From assembly GCF_014650075.1 (NCBI RefSeq), contig NZ_BMUG01000004.1, positions 1 to 64,000 of the forward strand: a DNA stretch of 64,000 bases, in the 5' to 3' direction. Source of the DNA: Streptomyces microflavus. GTDB lineage: Bacteria > Actinomycetota > Actinomycetes > Streptomycetales > Streptomycetaceae. The notes under the pieces were generated by a model that had not been told where the DNA came from, did no database searches, and saw only the letters and a list, made by a program, of their open reading frames with translations. Shown piece by piece: positions 33,201 to 42,171 of this stretch. A program made the position numbers and the translations under genes. Position 1 is the first letter of the stretch; every line of letters begins with the position of its first letter.

Positions 33201-34669
33201 TGGTCGCGGCCGTCCTTGCCGTCTTCCTTGCCGTCGCCGTCGCCGTCGGCCTTGCCGTCGCCGTCGCCGTCGGCCTTGCCCTCGTCATCCGCGGCGGGCT
33301 TCCGCGGGCCATTCGCGGCCTCGCCGAGCATCTTGTCCAGCTCGGAGAAGTCGGCCTGCTCGTGGTGGACGAAGCCGTCCGGGTCGTCCAGGTCATGGGC
33401 GGTCGGCAGCATGTCCGGGTGGGCCCACAGAGCGTCGCGGCCCTCAAGACCCCGGGCGTCGGTGAGCGAGGCCCACAGCCGCGAGGCGTCCCGCAGCCGG
33501 CGCGGGCGCAGCTGGAGACCGATGAGCGTGGCGAACGTCTGCTCGGCAGGACCGCCGGAGGCGCGGCGCCTGCGCATCGTCTCGCGCAGGGCGTCCGACG
33601 AGGTCAGCCGGGACTTCGCGGCCTCGTGGACCACGGCGTCCACCCAGCCCTCGACGAGCGCCAGAGCCGTCTCCAGACGGGCCAGGGAGGCCTTCTGCTC
33701 GGGCGTGTCCTCCGGCTGGAACATGCCCTGCTGAAGGGCGTCCTGCAGCTGCTCGGGGTTCGAGGGGTCGAACTGGCCGACGACGTCCTCCAGCTTGCTG
33801 GTGTCGACCTTGATGCCCCGTGCGTACGACTCGACCGCGCCGAACAGGTGCGAGCGGAGCCACGGCACATGGGCGAAAAGCCGCTGGTGGGCGGCCTCGC
33901 GCAGGGCCAGATACAGCCGCACCTCGTCCTGCGGGACGCTGAGGTCCTTGCCGAACTGCGCCACGTTCAGCGGGAGCAGTGCGGCCTTGCCCGCCGGACC
34001 CAGCGGGAGCCCGATGTCCGTCGACCCGACCACCTCACCGGCCAGCGTGCCCACGGCCTGCCCGATCTGCTGGCCGAACATGGCGCCGCCCATCGACCGC
34101 ATCATGCCGATCAGCGGGCCCGCCATGGCCTGCATCTCCTCGGGCAGCACATCGCCCATCGCCAGGCCCACCCGCTCGGCCACCGGGTCGACCAGCTGCT
34201 GCCAGGCCGGCAGCGACGCCTCGACCCACTCCGCGCGGCTCCACGCCACGGTGGAGACCGAACCGGAGGGCATCGACGTCACGCCGTCCAGCCAGAGATC
34301 GGCCAGCCGCAGCGCCTCGTCGACCGCGGTCCGCTCCGACGCGCCGACGCTCGCGTCCTTGGTGCCGTCGGCCGTCCCCTGCGAGACGGTCTGGCGGGCG
34401 ATCTGCTTGGCCATGTCCCAGTTCACGGGACCGCCCTCGTAGCTCAGCATCTGGCCGAGCTGCTGGAAGGCCGCGCCGAGATCGTTCGGATTCATCGAGC
34501 CGAACATTGCGGCGAACGGGTTGTCCCCGCCCGCCCCCGGCCCGAATCCGAACGGGCCTCCGGGCCCGCCCGCGCTCTGCCCACCTTCGGTGGGGTCCTT
34601 CTTCTTGCCCTCGTCGCCGTTCTCCGGCTCCTCCGGCGGAAGGCCGAATCCGAATGGGGTGTCACTCAC
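33197..34669 (-). CDS. Zincin-like putative metalloprotease (DUF2342 family)
   Basis: The 490-residue protein opens with Gly/Pro/Glu-rich sequence (FGFGLPPEEPE), then the family core: NPFAAMFGSMNPNDLGAAFQQLGQML, AWSRAEWVEASLPAWQQLVDP, AGEVVGSTDIGLPLGP, and LALREAAHQRLFAHVPWL. The last is the presumed metal motif, but it reads RExxH rather than HExxH. The C-terminal tail is a GKADGDGD repeat. M. tuberculosis Rv3195 is the counterpart. GTG at 34669 is used. The stop overlaps the Nudix start. Whether it is a working protease is open. Confidence 0.82.
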   Translation of the reverse strand: MSDTPFGFGLPPEEPENGDEGKKKDPTEGGQSAGGPGGPFGFGPGAGGDNPFAAMFGSMNPNDLGAAFQQLGQMLSYEGGPVNWDMAKQIARQTVSQGTADGTKDASVGASERTAVDEALRLADLWLDGVTSMPSGSVSTVAWSRAEWVEASLPAWQQLVDPVAERVGLAMGDVLPEEMQAMAGPLIGMMRSMGGAMFGQQIGQAVGTLAGEVVGSTDIGLPLGPAGKAALLPLNVAQFGKDLSVPQDEVRLYLALREAAHQRLFAHVPWLRSHLFGAVESYARGIKVDTSKLEDVVGQFDPSNPEQLQDALQQGMFQPEDTPEQKASLARLETALALVEGWVDAVVHEAAKSRLTSSDALRETMRRRRASGGPAEQTFATLIGLQLRPRRLRDASRLWASLTDARGLEGRDALWAHPDMLPTAHDLDDPDGFVHHEQADFSELDKMLGEAANGPRKPAADDEGKADGDGDGKADGDGDGKEDGKDGRDQ

Positions 34670-34859
34670 GGGTTTCCTCGGCTCGTAGGGCCGCCGGCTC
34701 GAACCGACGGCGACTGCCCGACATCACCATCCAGCGTAGACACCACGCCCGCTTCGGGCCTCAGTGCTCCGCCGACTCCCGGCCTGCGGCAGGATGGACG
34801 CCACCTGGTACGTACGCGTCATTCGGGTACGTACTGAAGACAACCGCTGGAGACGCCCG

Positions 34860-36017
34860 GTGAGTTCCCCAGATCCACAGGTTCGCGCAGCGCGAAACCT
34901 GACCGACCCCCCGCCCGAGAGCACACCCGAGAAGAAACGCCCCAGGACCCCCAGAAACCGGGGCCCCGTCGTCGCGGTCACCGGTGCCGCGACCGGCGTC
35001 GGTGAGCTGTTGACCGCCCGCCTCGCCGCATCCGACGAGGTCAAACAGGTCATTGCGATCGACGAACGCCGCGGAGAGGTCTCCGAGGCGGCCTGGCACA
35101 TCCTGGACGTACGCGATCCGGCCATCGCCGAGAAGCTGCGCGGCGCGGACGTCGTCGTCCACCTGGCGCTCGATCTCGACCTGGAGACCGACCCCGCCGC
35201 CCGCACCGCGTACAACGTACGCGGCACCCAGACCGTCCTCACCGCCGCGGCCGCCGCCGGGGTCCACCGGGTCGTGCTCTGCACCTCGGCGATGGTCTAC
35301 GGCGCGCTGCCCGACAACGACGTGCCGCTCTCCGAGGACGCCGAACTGCGCGCCACCGCGGAGGCCACCGGGGTCGGCGACCTCCTGGAGATCGAACGGC
35401 TCGGCCGCCGCGCGCCCCGCGCCCACCCCGGGCTCAACGTCACCGTCGTCCGCCCCACCGTCCTGGTCGGCGGCACGGACACCGCACTGACCCGCTACTT
35501 CGAGTCACCGCGTCTCCTGGTTGTCGCCGGATCGCGCCCCACCTGGCAGTTCTGCCATGTCGACGACCTGGTCACGGCCCTGGAGTACGCCGCGCTGGAG
35601 AAGATCGACGGCGAGTTCGCGGTCGGCTGCGACGGCTGGCTCGAACAGGAGGAGGTCGAGGAGCTCAGCGGCGTACGCCGGATGGAGCTGCCCTCCGCCG
35701 TCGCCCTGGGGGCGGCCGCCCGGCTGCACCGCATCGGACTCACCCCGTCCCCGGCCGGTGACCTCGCGTACACGATGCACCCCTGGGTGGTCAGCGTGAG
35801 CCGGCTGCACGACGTGGGATGGCGGCCGAAGTGGACCAACGAGGAGGTCCTCGGAGCGCTCCTCGAAGAGGTCGAGGGACGCCACACGCTCGCCGGCCGC
35901 CGCCTCGGCCGCAAGGACGCCACCGCCGCCACGGCCACCGCCGCCGGTGCCACGGTCGCCCTGCTCGGCACGGCCGCCCTGGTCCGCCGCGCCCGTAAGG
36001 CCCGCCGCCGCATCTGA
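34860..36017 (+). CDS. NAD-dependent epimerase/dehydratase-like SDR with C-terminal membrane anchor
   Basis: The 385-residue protein has a disordered Pro/Arg-rich start, then VVAVTGAATGVGELLTARL (Rossmann loop), DVRDPAIAEKLRGADVVVHLA, and CTSAMVYGA. The usual Tyr-x3-Lys is not clear: after CTSAMVYG the frame continues into ERLGRRAPR, so catalysis may be altered. A hydrophobic stretch near the C-terminus (AGATVALLGTAALV) followed by RRARKARRR suggests a tail anchor with the fold in the cytosol. GTG at 34860 follows GGAGA. It stands alone, divergent from the zincin operon. Confidence 0.8.
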   Translation: MSSPDPQVRAARNLTDPPPESTPEKKRPRTPRNRGPVVAVTGAATGVGELLTARLAASDEVKQVIAIDERRGEVSEAAWHILDVRDPAIAEKLRGADVVVHLALDLDLETDPAARTAYNVRGTQTVLTAAAAAGVHRVVLCTSAMVYGALPDNDVPLSEDAELRATAEATGVGDLLEIERLGRRAPRAHPGLNVTVVRPTVLVGGTDTALTRYFESPRLLVVAGSRPTWQFCHVDDLVTALEYAALEKIDGEFAVGCDGWLEQEEVEELSGVRRMELPSAVALGAAARLHRIGLTPSPAGDLAYTMHPWVVSVSRLHDVGWRPKWTNEEVLGALLEEVEGRHTLAGRRLGRKDATAATATAAGATVALLGTAALVRRARKARRRI

Positions 36018-36130
36018 CCGCGCCCCCCAGCGGCCCGGCAGCCGTCCCGTAGAAGGCTCCAATGCGGTCGCCCGTCCGCCGGTCGAACAGGCAATTCCGC
36101 GATGTCCGTGCCGTACGGCACGATGGGGGC

Positions 36131-36592
36131 ATGGCACGCACCCAGGACCACCCCGGCGAGCAGGCGGCATCGGACCCCATCCGGCTGCTGGCGATCCGGG
36201 AGAGCGAACTCTCCGTCGACGAGGTCTTCCGTGCCGTCGGGGACGACGCCGCGGGCGGCATCGCCCTCTTCGTCGGCACCGTGCGCAATCACGACGGCGG
36301 GCAGGACGTCGGTGCGCTCGGCTACTCCTGCCACCCCTCGGCCCAGGACGAGCTGCGCCGAGTGGCGGAGAAGGTCGTCGCCGACTTCCCGGTCCGCGGC
36401 CTCGCCGCCGTCCACCGGGTGGGTGAACTGGACGTGGGCGATCTGGCGGTGGTCGTCGCCGTCGCCTGCCCGCACCGCGCGGAGGCCTTCGCGGCCTGCC
36501 GCAAGCTCATCGACGACCTCAAGCACGAGGTTCCGATCTGGAAGCACCAGCGTTTCTCCGACGGCACCGAGGAGTGGGTCGGGGCCTGCTGA
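36131..36592 (+). CDS. moaE: Molybdopterin synthase catalytic subunit MoaE
   Basis: The 153-residue subunit inserts sulfur from MoaD thiocarboxylate into precursor Z. It shows GGIALFVGTVRNHDGG, YSCHPSAQDELRR, HRVGELDVGD, CPHRAEAFAACRK and the active-site Lys motif VPIWKHQRFSDG near the end. MoeZ, which recharges MoaD-type carriers, is at 3402. ATG at 36131 is used; a 69-nt-longer frame has no support. No moaD is adjacent. Confidence 0.94.
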   Translation: MARTQDHPGEQAASDPIRLLAIRESELSVDEVFRAVGDDAAGGIALFVGTVRNHDGGQDVGALGYSCHPSAQDELRRVAEKVVADFPVRGLAAVHRVGELDVGDLAVVVAVACPHRAEAFAACRKLIDDLKHEVPIWKHQRFSDGTEEWVGAC

Positions 36593-36718
36593 GCGCAAAC
36601 CGGACCGGTGCGCATCAGCCCCGATTTGCGTAACCGCACCCCTGCCATGAGCGTTGGTCTTCCGGATCGTTAATCTGCAGATCGATCACTCGGTCGCTCA
36701 TGGGGTAGGGAGGTCGTG

Positions 36719-36889
36719 ATGGCGGCACTCGCTTGGCTGTTGATTCCACTTTTCGCTGCTGTCGGCGGTGCGATATGGGCAAGTTGGGCTGCTCGCAACC
36801 GCACGACCGGCGATGTCACCGAACTCGCCGGATACGCCAGGTTCCGTGACGCGATGGAGAAATCGCACTCCGGTTCCGAGGCTCTCTGA
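36719..36889 (+). CDS. Small single-pass membrane protein
   Basis: ATG at 36719 is preceded by GGGAGG with 5-nt spacing and opens a 56-codon frame. The N-terminus (MAALAWLLIPLFAAVGGAI) is one membrane helix, followed by WASWAARNRTTGDV and an amphipathic tail GYARFRDAMEKSHSGSEAL. The strong ribosome site and coding bias support a real gene. It sits between moaE and the Lon/PDZ protease in the same direction. Function unknown. Confidence 0.78.
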   Translation: MAALAWLLIPLFAAVGGAIWASWAARNRTTGDVTELAGYARFRDAMEKSHSGSEAL

Positions 36890-36993
36890 GGCCGTCGAAC
36901 GCCGCGTGACACCCTCCCCGCCGCGCTTCGGCCGCTCCCCGGACGGACCGGCCCCGGCGGTGGACCTACAGGCCCTTCCCGTACTGTCGTTCC

Positions 36994-38103
36994 ATGCCAC
37001 GCCGCACCGCGACGATGCTCGCCTCCACCCTCATCCTCATCGCGCTCTTCTGCGCAGGCCTGCTGATCAAAGTGCCGTATTCGGAGATGTCTCCCGGGCC
37101 GACGGTGAACACTCTGGGCGAGGCGCGTGGCGAACCGGTCCTGCGGATCACCGGTCGCAAGACGTACCCGACATCCGGGCATCTCAACATGACGACGGTC
37201 CGGGTCACCGGAGCGGACTACCGGATGAACCTGGGCGAGGCCGTCTGGGGCTGGCTGGCCCACGACAGTGTCGTCGTACCGCACGACACGCTCTATCCGG
37301 ACGGCAAGACCGAGGAGCAGTCCACCCAGGAGAACGCCGAGGAGTTCAGCCAGTCCCAGGAGAGCGCCAAGGTCGCCGCCCTGAAGGAGCTGGACATCCC
37401 GGTCGCCACTCAGGTCGTGGTCTCCACCGTGGTCAAGGGCAGCCCTTCCGAGGGCAAGCTGCACGCCGGTGACGTGATCAAGGCCGTGGACGGCACCGCG
37501 GTCAAGGAGCCCGGTGACGTCGCCGAGCTCGTCACGAAGCACAAGCCCGGCGAGGACGTCACCTTCACCATCGTCCCCGCCGATGAGGCGGCCGCCGCCG
37601 AGAAGGCCGGCCGGGTCCCCGAGGGCGGCAGGAAGATCACCCTCACGACCGAGAAGGCGCCCGCCACGGAGCAGGGCGGCGAGGAGGAGGACCGGGCGAT
37701 CGTCGGGATCAGGGCCGGGACGGACCACACGTTCCCGTTCGAGATCGACATCGAGCTCGCGGACGTCGGCGGTCCCAGCGCCGGGCTGATGTTCTCCCTG
37801 GGCATCATCGACAAGCTCACCCCGTCCAATCTGACCGGCGGAAAGTTCGTCGCGGGCACCGGAACCATCGACGACGCGGGCAAGGTCGGCCCGATCGGCG
37901 GGATCAACATGAAGCTGGTCGGGGCCCGCGAGGCGGGCGCCCGCTACTTCCTCACGCCCGACGACAACTGCGCCGCGGCCGCGTCGGACACCCCGGACGG
38001 GCTGACCCTGGTCCGGGTCAAGACCCTCGATGACGCCCGGAAGTCGATGGAGCAGATCAGCGCCGGGAAGACCGACGCGCTGCCGAGCTGCTCGGCAGGC
38101 TGA
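36994..38103 (+). CDS. Membrane-anchored PDZ/Lon-type serine protease (YlbL-like)
   Basis: The 369-residue protein has one N-terminal membrane helix (ASTLILIALFCAGLL), so the rest lies outside the membrane. A PDZ domain (about 145-200: VVKGSPSEGKLHAGDVIKAVDG) precedes a Lon catalytic domain with the nucleophile Ser in ADVGGPSAGLMFSLG and the Lys in GPIGGINMKLVGA. The homologues are Rv3194c of M. tuberculosis and YlbL of Bacillus. It probably degrades membrane or exported proteins. ATG at 36994 lies 104 nt after the small membrane-protein gene. Confidence 0.9.
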   Translation: MPRRTATMLASTLILIALFCAGLLIKVPYSEMSPGPTVNTLGEARGEPVLRITGRKTYPTSGHLNMTTVRVTGADYRMNLGEAVWGWLAHDSVVVPHDTLYPDGKTEEQSTQENAEEFSQSQESAKVAALKELDIPVATQVVVSTVVKGSPSEGKLHAGDVIKAVDGTAVKEPGDVAELVTKHKPGEDVTFTIVPADEAAAAEKAGRVPEGGRKITLTTEKAPATEQGGEEEDRAIVGIRAGTDHTFPFEIDIELADVGGPSAGLMFSLGIIDKLTPSNLTGGKFVAGTGTIDDAGKVGPIGGINMKLVGAREAGARYFLTPDDNCAAAASDTPDGLTLVRVKTLDDARKSMEQISAGKTDALPSCSAG

Positions 38104-38173
38104 CCCACGCGCCCGGTTCCGGCCCGGACCGGGCGGAAACCGGGCGCGGAGGCCGGCACCGGACGACGGTCCG

Positions 38174-38734
38174 TCAGGACTCGAACGTCGCCGCGAGGGC
38201 CTCGGCGAGCCCCGGCACCAGACCGGCACCGGTCAGCACCTCGGTGGGGGAGTCCTTCTCGCGCAGCCGTACGGCGGAGTCGCGCGCCCCGTCCCGCAGC
38301 ACGGCCACCGTCATCCGCACCTCCTGCCGGTCGGGGTGCTTGGCCACCCACTTGGTGAGCTGCTTGTCGCTGAGACCCTCCGGTACGGAGGCCTCGGCGG
38401 ACGGCGGCAGCATCAGCCGCTCCACGGTCATGGCACAGCCGACCACGGCGTCGGGCCAGGCGATGGTGCCGAGGAAATCGTCCAGGGCGGTACCGGCGGG
38501 CAGCTCCTCCTGCTCGATCGGTGTGAGGGAAGCGGTCGTGGAGGCGGCGTCGTCCAGCCCGAGCTGAGCGGCGAGACCGGGCTCCTGGACCCGCAGCCGG
38601 GCGGTGTCGACCAGGGCGAACAGCCGGGCCGGCTGGTCCCAGCCGAGAGTGGAGGCATAGGCATCGATTTCGAGGACGGCGACGGTGAGCGGGCTCGCTG
38701 CCATCGGAGGTCCTGCGGGGGAAACGTTGGGCAT
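38174..38734 (-). CDS. PPA1309-family protein
   Basis: The 186-residue soluble protein contains the family segments [49 protein letters not shown] and [25 protein letters not shown]. Function is not established. ATG at 38734 has GGAGG/AGGAT upstream; ATG at 38704 is an alternative. It is divergent from the UPF0182 gene, and this pairing is usual in actinobacteria. Confidence 0.82.
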   Translation of the reverse strand: MPNVSPAGPPMAASPLTVAVLEIDAYASTLGWDQPARLFALVDTARLRVQEPGLAAQLGLDDAASTTASLTPIEQEELPAGTALDDFLGTIAWPDAVVGCAMTVERLMLPPSAEASVPEGLSDKQLTKWVAKHPDRQEVRMTVAVLRDGARDSAVRLREKDSPTEVLTGAGLVPGLAEALAATFES

Positions 38735-38768
38735 GGGCAATATCCTGCCTCCTTCGGCCCCGGTATCG

Positions 38769-38794
38769 GGAACTAGGTAAAGCTTCAGTAAGTT
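38769..38794 (+). promoter_or_regulatory. Near-consensus SigR-type promoter for the UPF0182 gene
   Basis: GGAAC (38769-38773), 18 nt, GTT (38792-38794): spacing is exact and one base of the -35 differs from GGAAT. It lies 65 nt before the proposed TTG start. Another ECF sigma could also use it. Confidence 0.5.
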
Positions 38795-38859
38795 GCATAG
38801 GTGGGCTCTACGACCGCTGGGGCCCGCTCCACACGACCGCGAACTTCGAGGTGCGCACG

Positions 38860-41844
38860 TTGGCTTTCCAGATGCCGGACCGCGGCGGAGGCCCCACCGG
38901 GCCACGGATCAGTGTCGGCCGCCCGTCCCGGCGCGTCCGCACCCTGCTCATGACCTTGGGGGTCCTGGCGGTTCTCGCCATGGCCTTCGTCATGTTCGCC
39001 GGGTTCTGGACGGACTGGCTCTGGTACCGGTCGGTCGCGTATTCCTCCGTCTTCACCACCACCCTGTGGACCAAGATCGGGCTGTTCCTCGTCTTCGGAC
39101 TGCTGATGGCCCTGGCCATCGGCCTGAACATCTGGCTCGCGCACCGGCTCCGGCCGCCGCTGAGCGCGATGTCGCTGGAGCAGCAGAGCCTGGACCGCTA
39201 CCGGATGAGCGTCGCCCCCTTCAAGAAGTGGGTGCTGCTCGCCGTCACCGCGCTCGTCGGTCTGATCGCCGGAGCATCCGCCTCCGGCCAGTGGCGCACC
39301 TGGCTGATGTACGTCAACGGCGTGCCGTTCGGCACGAAGGACCCCCAGTTCAAGCTGGACGTCTCCTTCTACGCCTTCGACCTGCCGTGGTACCGCTTCC
39401 TGCTCGGCTTCGGCTTCGCGGCGACGGTGCTCTCGCTGATCGCCGCCGCACTGACCCACTATCTGTACGGCGGGCTGCGCATCACGAGCCCCGGCGCCCG
39501 CGCCACCGCCGCGGCCACCGGTCATCTCTCGGTGCTGCTCGGCATCTTCGTCTCCCTGAAGGCCGTGGCCTACTGGCTCGACCGGTACGGGCTCGCGGTG
39601 AAGTCCAGTGACTTCAAGGCCGCGGACAACTGGACGGGCCTGCGGTACGTCGACGCGAACGCCTACCTCCCGGCGAAGACGATCCTGTTCTTCATCGCGG
39701 CGATCTGTGCCGTGCTGTTCTTCGCGACGCTGTGGCGCCGCACCTGGCAGCTGCCGGTCATCGGCTTCGGCCTGATGGTGCTCTCGGCGATCCTGATCGG
39801 CGGGCTCTACCCGGCGATCGTGCAGAAGTTCCAGGTCCAGCCGAACGAGCAGGCCAAGGAAGCCCCGTTCATCCAGAAGAACATCGACGCGACACGCGAT
39901 GCGTACGACATCGCCGACGCGGAGATGGAGGACTACTCGGGCCAGGCCACCACGGGCGACGACACCAAGCTGCGGGCCGCCGCCAACACGGCCGCCAGCT
40001 ACCGCGTGATGGACCCCAACGTCGTCTCCCCGGCCTTCCAGCAGCTCCAGCAGCGCAGGAACTACTACCAGTTCCCCAAGACGCTGGACGTCGACCGCTA
40101 CAAGGGCGCGGACGGCAAGGAGCAGGACACGGTCATCGGTCTGCGTGAGCTGAACATCCAGGGCCTGCCCAAGCGGAACTGGATCAACGACCACTTCACG
40201 TACACCCACGGCTACGGCGCCATCGCGGCCCGCGGCACCACCACCGGCACCAACCCGACGGGGTCCCCGGACTTCACGGAGTCGGGTCTGCCGTCCACCG
40301 GTGAGTTCGGGAAGTACGAGCAGCGCATCTACTACGGCGAGAAGACCGAGCAGTACTCCATCGTCGGCGGGCCCCAGAAGGAGCTCGACTACGAGGAGGA
40401 CGGCGAGAAGACCACCAGCTACAAGGGCGGCAGCGGGGTCAGCCTCTCCAACACCTTCAACCGTGCCGCGTACGCGGTCTCGTTCAGCGAGCCGCAGATC
40501 ATGTATTCGGGAGCCATCGGTGACGGCTCGCGGATCCTGTACAACCGCACGCCCAAGGAGCGCGTCGAGGCCGTCGCCCCGTGGCTGACCATCGACGGGG
40601 ATGCCTACCCGGCGGTCGTCGACGGCCGGATCCAGTGGATCGTCGACGCCTACACCACGACGAACGGCTACCCGTACGCCTCCCGTACGACGCTCGGTGA
40701 CACCACGGCCGACTCGCTGACCACCAATCAGCGCGCGGTCGTCGCCCAGCAGAACCAGGTCAACTACATCCGCAACTCGGTGAAGGCCACCGTCGACGCG
40801 TACGACGGCAAGGTCAAGCTCTACGAGTGGGACACCAAGGACCCGGTCCTCAAGACCTGGCGCAAGGCGTTCCCGGGCACGGTGGAAGCCCGCTCGAAGA
40901 TCCCGCAGACGCTCATGGACCACCTGCGGTACCCGCAGGACCTCTTCAAGGTCCAGCGCGAGCTGCTCACCCGCTACCACGTCGAGGACCCCGCGCAGTT
41001 CTACAGCGGCTCCGACGCGTGGCAGGTGCCGGACGACCCGACCAACAAGGAGCCGGGTTCGGTCCCGCCGTACTACCTGTCCATGAAGATGCCGGGCCAG
41101 GACCAGCAGGCGTTCTCCCTGACCACCACGTTCACCCCCAGGGGGCGCCCGAACCTCGGCGCCTTCATGGCGGTGAACGCGGACGCGGCCAGCAAGGACT
41201 ACGGCACGATGAGACTGCTCCGGGTCACCTCCACGGTGAAGGGCCCGGGCCAGGTACAGAGTGAGCTCAACGGCAACGACGACGTCGCCGAGTTCGTGAG
41301 GAACCTCAAGGGCACGGACTCCGACATCGAGTACGGCAACCTGCTCACGGTGCCGCTCGAAGGCGGCTTCCTCTACATCGAGCCCGTCTACACACGCGGT
41401 GGCACGCAGAACTACCCGCTGCTGCGCAAGGTGGCCGCCTCGTACGGTTCGAAGATCGTCTTCGAGAACAACCTGGGAGACGCGCTCAACGCGGTCTTCG
41501 GGGTCGACGGCGAGTCCGACACCACACCGCCGGACCCCAGTGAGCCGCCGGGTGACACGACCAAGCCGCCGGCCACCGGCAGCGACGCGCTCAAGCAGGC
41601 CATCGCGGACGCCCAGAAGGCGTACAACGACGGTGAGGCGGCGCTGAAGGAGCAGGACTGGCCCGCCTACGGCAAGGCCCAGGACGCGCTCCAGGAGGCT
41701 CTGGAGCGGGCAGCCGCGGCCCAGCCCAAGGCCGGAGCCGAGGGCGACAAGGTCGCGGCTCCGGAGAAGGACGCCGGAGCCGACGCGGCCAAGAAGCCCG
41801 AGAAGGGCGAAGAGGCCGAGCAGGTCGCCGACCAGGGCAGCTGA
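38860..41844 (+). CDS. UPF0182-family large membrane protein
   Basis: The 994-residue protein has seven or so membrane helices in the first 330 residues ([21 protein letters not shown] onward), a large domain outside (about 340-900, with the family stretches [14 protein letters not shown] and [17 protein letters not shown]), and an acidic Lys/Glu/Ala tail ([16 protein letters not shown]). Counterparts include Rv3193c. Function unknown. TTG at 38860 is chosen because GAGGTG ends 6 nt before it; GTG at 38851 is the alternative. Confidence 0.88.
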   Translation: MAFQMPDRGGGPTGPRISVGRPSRRVRTLLMTLGVLAVLAMAFVMFAGFWTDWLWYRSVAYSSVFTTTLWTKIGLFLVFGLLMALAIGLNIWLAHRLRPPLSAMSLEQQSLDRYRMSVAPFKKWVLLAVTALVGLIAGASASGQWRTWLMYVNGVPFGTKDPQFKLDVSFYAFDLPWYRFLLGFGFAATVLSLIAAALTHYLYGGLRITSPGARATAAATGHLSVLLGIFVSLKAVAYWLDRYGLAVKSSDFKAADNWTGLRYVDANAYLPAKTILFFIAAICAVLFFATLWRRTWQLPVIGFGLMVLSAILIGGLYPAIVQKFQVQPNEQAKEAPFIQKNIDATRDAYDIADAEMEDYSGQATTGDDTKLRAAANTAASYRVMDPNVVSPAFQQLQQRRNYYQFPKTLDVDRYKGADGKEQDTVIGLRELNIQGLPKRNWINDHFTYTHGYGAIAARGTTTGTNPTGSPDFTESGLPSTGEFGKYEQRIYYGEKTEQYSIVGGPQKELDYEEDGEKTTSYKGGSGVSLSNTFNRAAYAVSFSEPQIMYSGAIGDGSRILYNRTPKERVEAVAPWLTIDGDAYPAVVDGRIQWIVDAYTTTNGYPYASRTTLGDTTADSLTTNQRAVVAQQNQVNYIRNSVKATVDAYDGKVKLYEWDTKDPVLKTWRKAFPGTVEARSKIPQTLMDHLRYPQDLFKVQRELLTRYHVEDPAQFYSGSDAWQVPDDPTNKEPGSVPPYYLSMKMPGQDQQAFSLTTTFTPRGRPNLGAFMAVNADAASKDYGTMRLLRVTSTVKGPGQVQSELNGNDDVAEFVRNLKGTDSDIEYGNLLTVPLEGGFLYIEPVYTRGGTQNYPLLRKVAASYGSKIVFENNLGDALNAVFGVDGESDTTPPDPSEPPGDTTKPPATGSDALKQAIADAQKAYNDGEAALKEQDWPAYGKAQDALQEALERAAAAQPKAGAEGDKVAAPEKDAGADAAKKPEKGEEAEQVADQGS

Positions 41845-41886
41845 GAAGGAGCCACCCCGCGCCGTGGTACGGTTTCAACACAACGG

Positions 41887-41960
41887 CGCGGGGTGGAGCA
41901 GCTCGGTAGCTCGCTGGGCTCATAACCCAGAGGTCGCAGGTTCAAATCCTGTCCCCGCTA
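41887..41960 (+). tRNA. Initiator tRNA-fMet (CAU), copy 1
   Basis: Cloverleaf of 74 nt without encoded CCA. The anticodon loop CTCATAA sits on a stem with three G-C pairs (GGG/CCC), and position 1 (C) does not pair with position 72 (T); both mark initiator tRNAs. T-loop TTCAAAT. A 16-bp stem terminator begins 8 nt downstream. Confidence 0.96.
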
Positions 41961-41967
41961 CTGAAAG

Positions 41968-42003
41968 ACGAAGGCCCGGATCCTATGGGATCCGGGCCTT
42001 CGT
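41968..42003 (+). terminator. Terminator of tRNA-fMet copy 1
   Basis: A perfect 16-bp stem (41968-41983 with 41988-42003), loop TATG. The outer arm ACGAAGGCCCGGATC is shared with the terminator of copy 2. Confidence 0.88.
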
Positions 42004-42171
42004 CGTGTCGTCGTGTCTTTCTCGGTCCGTGGGCGTGAAGTGCGGTTCGCTGGGCACCAGTTGGGTTCCGACGTGTTTGACTTGTCTCTCTGTGGGCATG
42101 TCGACAAAACGCTGAAGTGACCTCACTGGCCGCGATATACCAGGTGTACGCGGGTTACAGGTGGTGCGACG

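Noticed and set aside
41887..41960. tRNA-fMet as an integration site of a mobile element
   Set aside because: No integrase, excisionase or replication gene lies nearby; the repeat is better explained by tRNA duplication.
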